DNA of 64,000 nt from Mycolicibacterium austroafricanum. Its GTDB lineage: Bacteria > Actinomycetota > Actinomycetes > Mycobacteriales > Mycobacteriaceae. The DNA lies in NCBI RefSeq assembly GCF_902705885.1, contig NZ_CACSIP010000034.1, positions 1-64,000 of the forward strand, given 5' to 3'. Made by a program: the position numbers and the translations under genes. Of this stretch, positions 26,243 to 33,654 are shown in pieces. Under the pieces are notes generated by a model. The model was given only the letters and a program-made list of their open reading frames with translations, was not told the DNA's origin and ran no database searches. Numbering within the stretch: position 1 is the first letter of the stretch; every line of letters begins with the position of its first letter.

Positions 26243-27599
26243 CACATTCTCCCGGGTGCTGATGGTTGCTTTCTCCGTCGTCGCCGCGGTGGCACTGTTC
26301 AGCGGGGTGCGCCGGTCTGTCAAGAACCGCGACCAGTGGTCCAAGGGTGCGCTGCTCGGGGCTCTCATCGTCATCTTGACCTTCAGCTTCGTCCAGCTGC
26401 TCGCGACCTACACCGACTCCTGGGTGAAAGTCACCGACGTCTATCGGGACGTGTCCTATTCAGTGCCCGAGTGGGGGCAGGCTTCCCTGCGGGTGATCAT
26501 GATCCCGACCGCCTTGGGAGGGCTTGCGGTGCTGTTCGCCGGACTGCGCCGCCGCGACTCACAGGTCAACATCCCTGCCGTGTTGTTGGTGACGGTGTTG
26601 GTGATCTCGATGGCCGCTGCGTTGCTTCACGGAGACATCCCGCTGGAGTCCTTTCCCCTGGTCTATCTGTGCATACTGCTGGCATGTGTGTTCGCCCCGC
26701 GGGGGTTGGGCGTGCATCTGGGCATCGCGACGGTCTGCATGATCGCCGCGATAGCCAGTGGGTTCGCGATGATCCTGCACGGTGACTTCAGCGTCATCGA
26801 ATGCGTCGCCGGACGCAAATGTGGATTGCTCGGTTTCAATTTTCGCGGTGTCCTCGACAACGAGAACGCCTTGGCGCTCTACCTCGCGCTCGCAATGCCG
26901 TTCGTCTACATCGGGTTCCGTGGGTGGGAGGGGCTCGTCATGGCGGCGTACCTGACCTTCCTCGTCGTGACCACCGGCAGCCGGTCTGGCACCTTGACCG
27001 CACTGGTCACATTGGCGGTGCTGCTGGTGGCGCGACCCGACATCCGGCGTCCGGCCCGGACGCCGGTGCGATCGGCGATCCTCGGCACCGGCCTGGCGGG
27101 TACTTTGGTTGCCGGTCTGCTGCTACCCATGATCATTCGTGATCCCGCGGCGCTGAGCGGGCGGGCCTACCTGTGGCAAGTCGCCCGCGGCGAACTGGCC
27201 GACCCGTCGGTGTTCTTCTACGGCGCCGGCATGTTCGGGTGGCGGCACCTCCACGAAGAGGGCTTGGTCAACGCAAGCGCGGTCTACTCGGTGCACAACC
27301 AGTGGTTGCACGTGTTCTTCTCGACCGGCATCATCGGGCTGGCGTGTTTTCTGGGCGCGTTGGCAATTCTGCTGTGGCAGGCCAGAAACGGATACTTCCT
27401 GGTGGCCGCCAGCGTCCTGACGCCTGTCTTCGTGTTGGCTGCCACGGAACGACCCTGGCCCATCGACACCGCCGACTGGCTGACCTGGGCCGTGCCCGGG
27501 GCGTTGCTGTGTTACCCACTACTACGAGCGCCGTCGTCGCCTCCGGACGACGATGATGTGGGGTCCGCTCCCGCCAGCAGAAGGGAGGTGTCCGCGTGA
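26226..27599 (+). CDS. Wzy-like polysaccharide polymerase / O-antigen ligase family
   Basis: 457 residues, about twelve hydrophobic segments; ATG 26226 or 26235. The central region FNFRGVLDNENALALYLALAMPF and TTGSRSGTLTALVTLAVLL, followed by the large outer loop with FYGAGMFGWRHLHEEGL and VHNQWLHVFFSTGIIGL, is the O-antigen_lig/Wzy pattern, with conserved Arg and His in the periplasmic loops. It would polymerise repeat units delivered by the flippase. It overlaps genes on both sides (17 and 4 bases). It is the second Wzy-like protein of the window. Confidence 0.88.
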   Translation: MSLMPDTFSRVLMVAFSVVAAVALFSGVRRSVKNRDQWSKGALLGALIVILTFSFVQLLATYTDSWVKVTDVYRDVSYSVPEWGQASLRVIMIPTALGGLAVLFAGLRRRDSQVNIPAVLLVTVLVISMAAALLHGDIPLESFPLVYLCILLACVFAPRGLGVHLGIATVCMIAAIASGFAMILHGDFSVIECVAGRKCGLLGFNFRGVLDNENALALYLALAMPFVYIGFRGWEGLVMAAYLTFLVVTTGSRSGTLTALVTLAVLLVARPDIRRPARTPVRSAILGTGLAGTLVAGLLLPMIIRDPAALSGRAYLWQVARGELADPSVFFYGAGMFGWRHLHEEGLVNASAVYSVHNQWLHVFFSTGIIGLACFLGALAILLWQARNGYFLVAASVLTPVFVLAATERPWPIDTADWLTWAVPGALLCYPLLRAPSSPPDDDDVGSAPASRREVSA

Positions 27600-28681
27600 C
27601 TGAACTCAGAACCGCTGCACCGGCGGCGATAAACGGCAAGTGGCTGGCGCAGTCGGCGTCGGGCACCCAGCGCTACGCCTCCCAAGTGATGGAGGCGTTC
27701 TGCCGTCTGACCGCCGACCGCGACCTGCTGCTGGTGCTGCCCAGTGATGCGCCGACCCCGCCCTGGGCAGCCGATTTCCAGATCGCACGATCCCGGCTGA
27801 GAGGCAACCTGTTCGAACAGCTTGCCCTGCCATGGTTGACACGCGGACGGCACCTGTACTCGATGGCCGGCCCGGCGCCGCTGCTCAAACGCAATCAGAC
27901 CGTCGTGATGCACGACGCCATGCCGTTCCGCATGCCGACGTCCTACCGACGGACCTTCGTGCTCTGGTATCTGCTCATGTACGGCCTGCTTTCCCGCACT
28001 GTCGTGCGCGCACTGACGGTGTCCTCTTTCAGCAGAACCGAATTGGCGCAGACGTTGCACGTGCCGGAGCAACGTTTCGAGTTGGCTCCTTGCGGCTCCG
28101 ACCACCTCACGCCGGGCAACGGTGCCGGATACGTCGCCCCCTTCGAACCGGGCACGTTCGCGCTGATCGTCGGCAACCTCGCACCGCACAAGAACGTGGG
28201 TCCCGCGGCTGCGGCGCTGGTCGCGGCGGGAGTACCGGTGGTGGTCGTCGGAGTCGCCCAGCAGGTGCACCGGCAGGCGACGATCGCCGACAATGCACTC
28301 CTGCGGTACATCGGCAGGATCGGCGACGATCACCTGCATCACCTCTACGCCGACGCGGGCGTGCTGGTCGCCCCCTCCAAATACGAAGGGTTCGGCATCC
28401 CGGTGGTGGAAGCGGCAAGAGCCGGCTGTCCCTCAGTCTTCGCGCTCGGGTCGGCGATGACCGAAGTGGCCGGCCCCGGCGGCCTCGGATTTCCCGCCGA
28501 CAACCTGAACGAATGCGTGCGACTGGCCAAGAGCGTGCTCGCGGATCCGGCGTTGCGCGGGCAGTTGGCCGAGCGCGGTCGCGCAAACGCCGAACGATTC
28601 ACCTGGGAACGTACCGCCCGCATCATCTTCGGCGACACCGCGGTGCGCGACCACAAACGAGGCAGCGAGGTGCGGGCGTGA
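27596..28681 (+). CDS. Glycosyltransferase family 4
   Basis: 361 residues from GTG 27596, with AAGGGAGG just upstream and a GTGA overlap with the polymerase stop. GT-B fold: the N-terminal half opens INGKWLAQSASGTQRYASQV and contains TVVMHDAMPF; the C-terminal half has ALIVGNLAPHKNVG and APSKYEGFGIPVVEAARAG, the E-x7-E donor motif of family 4. Cytoplasmic, using a nucleotide sugar such as GDP-mannose or GDP-fucose (inferred from gmd-fcl nearby). It would extend the lipid-linked oligosaccharide. Confidence 0.9.
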   Translation: MTELRTAAPAAINGKWLAQSASGTQRYASQVMEAFCRLTADRDLLLVLPSDAPTPPWAADFQIARSRLRGNLFEQLALPWLTRGRHLYSMAGPAPLLKRNQTVVMHDAMPFRMPTSYRRTFVLWYLLMYGLLSRTVVRALTVSSFSRTELAQTLHVPEQRFELAPCGSDHLTPGNGAGYVAPFEPGTFALIVGNLAPHKNVGPAAAALVAAGVPVVVVGVAQQVHRQATIADNALLRYIGRIGDDHLHHLYADAGVLVAPSKYEGFGIPVVEAARAGCPSVFALGSAMTEVAGPGGLGFPADNLNECVRLAKSVLADPALRGQLAERGRANAERFTWERTARIIFGDTAVRDHKRGSEVRA

Positions 28682-29466
28682 CCCTGTTCAGCATCATCAC
28701 CATCAGTTACCAGAACCGCGACGGCCTCCGCAGCACTGTCGAATCGGCTGTCGCACAGACATTTCGCGACTTCGAGCACATCGTCGTCGACGGCGGCTCG
28801 ACCGACGGCAGCGCGGAGTGGCTGGCCGAGTGCTTCGACGGTATGTGGACCAGCGAACCAGACGGCGGCCGCTACGACGCGATGAACAGGGGAGCCGCGC
28901 GGGCGACCGGTGAGTACCTGTGGTTCCTGCACTCCGGTGACGTCTTCGGTGACAGCACCGTGCTGCAGCGGGTCGCAGAGGCCATCAGGACCGCCCCCGG
29001 CGGGCCACCCGATTGGCTCTATGGGTTGGCGCGGGTGGTCGACCCCGACGGCACCCTGCGCGGCATCATCGGTTTCGCGCCGTTCACGATGTTCAACTTC
29101 GCGATTCTGCAGCGGCCGCTACCGCACCAGGCGACCGCGATGAAAACCGCGCTGTTCCGCCAGTTGGGTGGCTACGACGAGCGCTACCCGGTCTCCGCCG
29201 ACCAGGTGCTGCTGATGAGATTGGCCAATCTGTCACCGCCGCTCGCGCTGGCCGACTTCCTCTGCGATTTCGACTCCACCGGCCTCAGCTCGAACCGGTC
29301 GTGGTGGCAGACGTGGAAAGACGACCACGCGACCCTCGGATACCTGGACCATCCCGTCACCGGTTCATCCCGGCTGGACAGGACCCTGACCTTCACCTAC
29401 TCCTCGGTGCGGCACCTCGCGCGGAGCGCTCGTGACCGCGTTGTCGCGCGCAGGGCAAGCCGATGA
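28678..29466 (+). CDS. Glycosyltransferase family 2
   Basis: 262 residues from GTG 28678, overlapping the previous stop (GTGA); the longer open frame upstream is a shadow of the GT4 gene. GT-A fold: FSIITISYQNRDGLRSTVES start, VDGGSTDGSAEWL, SEPDGGRYDAMNRG and WFLHSGDVF, typical of WcaA-like family 2 enzymes; the PHQATAMKTALFRQLGGYDE segment follows. It is an inverting transferase working at the cytoplasmic face on the lipid-linked unit. Donor and linkage unknown. Confidence 0.92.
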   Translation: MTLFSIITISYQNRDGLRSTVESAVAQTFRDFEHIVVDGGSTDGSAEWLAECFDGMWTSEPDGGRYDAMNRGAARATGEYLWFLHSGDVFGDSTVLQRVAEAIRTAPGGPPDWLYGLARVVDPDGTLRGIIGFAPFTMFNFAILQRPLPHQATAMKTALFRQLGGYDERYPVSADQVLLMRLANLSPPLALADFLCDFDSTGLSSNRSWWQTWKDDHATLGYLDHPVTGSSRLDRTLTFTYSSVRHLARSARDRVVARRASR

Positions 29467-29485
29467 ACACTACCGGGGAGCCAGC

Positions 29486-30133
29486 GTGGAACTGAGCGTC
29501 GTGACAACAGCGCTGCGCCGCTGGTGGGCCGCCATCCTGTTGAGCACATGGGCAGCCGCGGCCGCCGCCGGAGTGCTCACCGGGACCCAAGAGCCCGTGT
29601 ACACCGCCACAGCACAAGGAATTGTGTCGGTCGGCAACCCCGCCGACCGCCCGCCGTACGTGCTGTCCTCAGGAGCGCAGTACATCCTCGACCGGATGAC
29701 CAGCTACGCCAACCTGGGTGTCACCACACCGGTGCTTGCGCCCGTGGTCGACGATCTCGGCCTCGACGAAACACCGGAGTCACTCAGTGGGCACATCTCC
29801 TCGGAGAGCGTCGTCGGCAAGGCATTCGTGGAGGTGGCGGTCACCTACGACGACCCCAGATCAGCGGCCGCCATCGCTGATTCAGTCCTTGCCGAGATGA
29901 GCGACGCCGTCTGGGAACTGGAACGCGGAAACGTCCAACTGGTTCCCACCGGAGCGGCGGCACCGCCCACCGGCCCGTCCAATCGCAAGATCGTGATCAA
30001 CGCGGTGGTCGCGGGTGCCGGTGGCCTGGTGTTGGGCTGCTTCGTCGCGGTCGGACTCGCAGCGATGCCCACCCGCACTCGCACCCGCGGCGCCGAAGGG
30101 TCCAGATCTGCACGGGGGCAGGCCGATGGCTGA
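29486..30133 (+). CDS. Second Wzz-like chain-length/co-polymerase protein
   Basis: 215 residues from GTG 29486, chosen for GGGGAG five bases upstream; a start at 29432 would overlap the GT2 gene. Membrane helix WWAAILLSTWAAAAAAGVL, periplasmic Wzz-like part with ATAQGIVSV, YILDRMTSYANL and VDDLGLDETPESL, and a second helix VVAGAGGLVLGCFVAVGLA; no kinase domain. It resembles the 24.1-kb protein in layout but is different in sequence, so the two might form a hetero-oligomer or act on different polymers. Overlaps the next gene by eight bases. Confidence 0.8.
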   Translation: MELSVVTTALRRWWAAILLSTWAAAAAAGVLTGTQEPVYTATAQGIVSVGNPADRPPYVLSSGAQYILDRMTSYANLGVTTPVLAPVVDDLGLDETPESLSGHISSESVVGKAFVEVAVTYDDPRSAAAIADSVLAEMSDAVWELERGNVQLVPTGAAAPPTGPSNRKIVINAVVAGAGGLVLGCFVAVGLAAMPTRTRTRGAEGSRSARGQADG

Positions 30134-31259
30134 CCGGGGGCGAGTCCTGCAGCTGTCCACGATGGTGCCGCCGGCTCGCTTCGGCGGCGCCGAATCGGTG
30201 GTGCAGGCCTTTGCCGAGCAGCTGTGCAACGCCGGGTTCTCGGTCGACAACGCGGGCCTGACCGCTCGCGGAGCAGCCGAACCCGGTACTCCCATCCCGA
30301 ACCTGTACTGGCCCTTCGACGGACACCGCCGTGGCGCCGCGGCCAGAGTGGGTTGGCACGCCATCGACGCGCTGACCCTGCGGGGCCGCTCGGCAGTGGA
30401 ACGCGTCGTCGACGACTTCGACCCGCAGGTCCTTGTCACCCACAACCTGCGCGGGTGGGGCCTGGCCCCTTGGGTGGTGGCCCAGCAACGTGGGATTCCC
30501 CTGGTGCACGTCGTCCACGACTACGGACTGCTATGCAACAACTCGACGCTCTGGCACAACGGCACAGAATGCGGACCCCGGCAGACGGCGTGCCGGCTGC
30601 GTGCGTCGCGCGCGGTGTCCCGGTGGCCGGGCGGTCTGCTGGTCGGCGTCTCCGAAGCAGTGCTCGCCGAGCACCGCCGCCGCCGGTTCGGCACCGCCGA
30701 CCCCTGCGCCGTTGTTCATCCGGTCGCAGCGGCCACCGCTGTCGGCCCCAGACTTCCGCGCAGCACCGCTGGCGTGCCCACGACCTTCGGGTACCTCGGC
30801 CGACTGACCGCCGAGAAGGGCGTCGGTGAACTCGTGGAGGCTATCTCCAGCATTGACGCGACATTGATCGTAGCCGGCGAGGGAGACCGCTCGGAGGTTC
30901 GGGCGTTGAGGGCCCGTGCGTCGGACCAGGTGCAGTGGTGGGGATGGACCGAGCCCGCCAAACTGTTCGCCGCGATCGACGTCCTTGTCGTTCCGTCCCT
31001 GTGGCGCGAGCCCTTCGGTCTGGTGGTCGTGGAGGCTGCCCGTGCCGGCGTGCCGGTTCTGGTGGCCGACCAACCCGGCCTGCTCGAGGCGGTGCGCAGC
31101 AGTGGTGCGCTCTACCGCTCCTATCCCGCCAACGACGCAGTAGCACTGCGGAACTCGATGAGTGAATCACTTCAGAGTTATCGGCAGGAACCGGCGCAGA
31201 AATCCGATGTTGACATCGTTGATTTGGTGGCCGGACGAATAGTGGGGGCGGGATCGTGA
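30126..31259 (+). CDS. Glycosyltransferase family 4
   Basis: 377 residues from ATG 30126; the longer frame upstream is a shadow. The start VLQLSTMVPPARFGGAESVV is typical of GT-B acceptor domains. HVVHDYGLLC, FGYLGRLTAEKGVGELVEA and VPSLWREPFGLVVVEAARAG (E-x7-E) are the family 4 landmarks. It likely adds one sugar of the repeat unit on the cytoplasmic side. Its stop overlaps the GTG of the glycosidase gene. Confidence 0.92.
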   Translation: MADRGRVLQLSTMVPPARFGGAESVVQAFAEQLCNAGFSVDNAGLTARGAAEPGTPIPNLYWPFDGHRRGAAARVGWHAIDALTLRGRSAVERVVDDFDPQVLVTHNLRGWGLAPWVVAQQRGIPLVHVVHDYGLLCNNSTLWHNGTECGPRQTACRLRASRAVSRWPGGLLVGVSEAVLAEHRRRRFGTADPCAVVHPVAAATAVGPRLPRSTAGVPTTFGYLGRLTAEKGVGELVEAISSIDATLIVAGEGDRSEVRALRARASDQVQWWGWTEPAKLFAAIDVLVVPSLWREPFGLVVVEAARAGVPVLVADQPGLLEAVRSSGALYRSYPANDAVALRNSMSESLQSYRQEPAQKSDVDIVDLVAGRIVGAGS

Positions 31260-32293
31260 AACGTGTTAGCGGGCTGGCCATGATGGCGATACTCGCGGTG
31301 GTCGCGGCAACGGGTGTGTCATGTAGCGCGCAGGCCACCACGCCGGACCCGTCGCACATCGGAATGGGCGTGCACATGATGTTCGACGACGCCGCATCCA
31401 TCGACCGACAGTTCGACCTGATGGAGCAGATGAACGTCACGACGGTCCGGATTGACTTCGACTGGTCAGCTATCGAACCCGAACCAGGACAATACAACTG
31501 GTCCTACCAGGACCGTATCGTCGAGCAGGCCGCAGCCCGGGGCATGCAGATCCTGGCGCTGCTCACCTACACCCCGAACTGGGCTCGGCCGCCGGGGACC
31601 ACCAGTCACGTGCCACCAGATCGCGAGGAGGACTTCGCGACCTTCGCACAAGCCGCCGCGACCAGATACGCCCCCCGCGGTGTGCACAGCTGGGAGATCT
31701 GGAACGAGCCCAACACCAGTGACTTCTGGTTGCCGCTTCCCGACGTCGACCGTTACGGCGCGCTGTTCCTCGCCGCTGCCGAGGCCATCAGGCAGGTGGA
31801 CGGAAACGCCACCGTGATCACCGGCGGTCTCACCCGCGGCACCGACACGGCCGACGGACACCGAATCTCGCAACTGACGTTCTTGACGGGGCTCTACCGC
31901 AACGGTGCTGCGCAAGTCGCCGATGCTATTGCGGTGCATCCGTATTCGTTTCCGGTGTTGCCGTCTGCGTCGGACCCCGACGTGGTCGGCGGTTTCGCGG
32001 ACCTGCCGCAGCTGCATGCGTTGATGCGCCGCGAAGGCGACGCCGACAAGAAGATCTGGATCACCGAGTTCGGTGCCCCCACCGGAACCGCTCCCGAGGC
32101 GATGTCCGACCGCGAGCAGGCAGAGTCGCTGCTGGAGGCCCGCCGCATGGCCGGGGACTGGGACTGGGCAGGCCCGCTGATCTTCTACGAACTTCGCGAT
32201 TCCGGCACCGACCCCGCCGAGCTGGAGCAGAACTTCGGTGTCGTACGAGTTGACCTGAGCCTGAAGGACGCTGGGAAGGCCCTGATGAAATGA
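31256..32293 (+). CDS. Secreted clan-A glycosidase lipoprotein (PslG/GH39-like)
   Basis: 345 residues from GTG 31256. Signal peptide with lipobox VAATGVSC (Cys near 23), so exported and lipid-anchored. A single TIM-barrel domain: MNVTTVRIDFDWSAIEPE, the acid/base Glu in WEIWNEPN (about 147-154) and the nucleophile Glu in IWITEFGAPTG (near 269). PslG-type enzymes in Wzx/Wzy systems cut or edit the exported polymer. It is co-translated with the glycosyltransferase before it and the acyltransferase after it. The C-terminal domain of the 33.7-kb protein is a clear paralogue. Confidence 0.88.
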   Translation: MKRVSGLAMMAILAVVAATGVSCSAQATTPDPSHIGMGVHMMFDDAASIDRQFDLMEQMNVTTVRIDFDWSAIEPEPGQYNWSYQDRIVEQAAARGMQILALLTYTPNWARPPGTTSHVPPDREEDFATFAQAAATRYAPRGVHSWEIWNEPNTSDFWLPLPDVDRYGALFLAAAEAIRQVDGNATVITGGLTRGTDTADGHRISQLTFLTGLYRNGAAQVADAIAVHPYSFPVLPSASDPDVVGGFADLPQLHALMRREGDADKKIWITEFGAPTGTAPEAMSDREQAESLLEARRMAGDWDWAGPLIFYELRDSGTDPAELEQNFGVVRVDLSLKDAGKALMK

Positions 32294-33405
32294 CCGACGG
32301 GACACCAGAACCGTCCGCGGGAGCGGGCCGTTCGACGGTGCGAGACAGCCGCCTGGACGTCGCCCGCGGTATCGCCATCGCAGGTGTGGTGATCGTCCAC
32401 GTCTATCGCGGGCTCTACGGCGCAGACATGGTCGAACAATCCACCACGCTGCTGGTAGATCGGCTCATGGGATTCTGGTGTCTGAGCGTATTCGCCTTTG
32501 TCGGGGGCACTCTGGTGCCGCGTGGCGTGCGCAGTCGCGGCGTCGCCAGCTATGTTCGCGACAGGACTACCCGGTTCTTCGTCGTCTACGTCACGTGGGC
32601 CATCCTGCAGGGCGGTGTGCAACTGCTGGCCACGGATGCGGTCAACGTCCCCACGTCACCGATCGCGATCCTGTCGATTTGGCGGCCGCCCGGACAGTTG
32701 TGGTACCTGCCCTTCCTCATCCTGATGACGTTGGTGTTCGTGCCGCTTCAACCATGGCGGGAACGGCGCGCACTGTGGATAGTCTGCGTCGCGGCCGCCG
32801 TCAGCATCGCGTTCTGGGGATACGACGGCGGTTACGTCGGCACGCAGGGACTCGGCTTGGTGGTGTTCTTCGTCGGCGGAATGGCGGTCGGTGCCCACCG
32901 AATGACCGCCGTGCTCGACCGGTTCGCCCCGGCCGTCGCCGGAACGGTCGGCATCCTGTTGCTGGTCGTCTCGTCATTGGTTGCAGTGGTCACCTTCGCG
33001 ACGCCGCCGACATTCGACCCCGAGGGCCGGACGTTGGCCTCGGTGGCCATCGCCGTCCCGGTGGCGCTCGTGAGTTCCGCGGCGGTTCTGCTGATCGGAC
33101 ACGGGCTGCGCCGAGCGTCGTTCCTGGCGTTGTTGGGACGCCGATCCCTCGACATCTACCTTGCGCACGTCATCATCGCCGCGGGAACGCGGATTGTGCT
33201 GACACAGCTGGGAGTGACGTCGCTGTGGGTCTTCGTGATCGCCGGCTTCGCCATGGGAATGGTGGGTTCGCTGATCGTGGGCAGTGCGGCTCGCCGCATG
33301 AAGCTGGGATGGGTGTTCGACGGACCGTCGTGGCTGAACCGAACGCCGGCCGCCTCGCGAACAAAGCCGCCGCCGCAGGGCCCGCCGCGCGCCGAACAAT
33401 CCTGA
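32290..33405 (+). CDS. Acyltransferase-3 family membrane protein (polysaccharide O-acyltransferase)
   Basis: 371 residues, ATG overlapping the previous stop (ATGA). About ten membrane segments. The start RDSRLDVARGIAIAGVVIVHVYRG holds the family's conserved Arg/His region, and the end LLGRRSLDIYLAHVIIAAG is also typical. No SGNH domain, unlike the 11.8-kb enzyme. It probably O-acylates the polymer or its lipid-linked unit, using acyl-CoA from the cytoplasm. It closes the tightly coupled operon beginning with the Wzz-like gene. Confidence 0.85.
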   Translation: MTDGTPEPSAGAGRSTVRDSRLDVARGIAIAGVVIVHVYRGLYGADMVEQSTTLLVDRLMGFWCLSVFAFVGGTLVPRGVRSRGVASYVRDRTTRFFVVYVTWAILQGGVQLLATDAVNVPTSPIAILSIWRPPGQLWYLPFLILMTLVFVPLQPWRERRALWIVCVAAAVSIAFWGYDGGYVGTQGLGLVVFFVGGMAVGAHRMTAVLDRFAPAVAGTVGILLLVVSSLVAVVTFATPPTFDPEGRTLASVAIAVPVALVSSAAVLLIGHGLRRASFLALLGRRSLDIYLAHVIIAAGTRIVLTQLGVTSLWVFVIAGFAMGMVGSLIVGSAARRMKLGWVFDGPSWLNRTPAASRTKPPPQGPPRAEQS

Positions 33406-33654
33406 AAACTCCGCCGCCGCGCAGAACTAGCGACCTGGTGGCGGGGCCTCGGGCTGCGGCGAGCACGCACATCCGCATTGATCGTCAGATACAGCAAAAT
33501 CGTGCGCTGATCGCCGGAGAGCTTCCTGGTGCGCCTGCCGGGCAAACGGACTCCCGCAACTTGCCGAAAACCCTTGCACGGTGGTCGCGCTGGGCACAAA
33601 CTGTCCTCTAAGTCGGATAATGCAGGTGCTCTTCGATTGCAGACGGGGGCCGAT

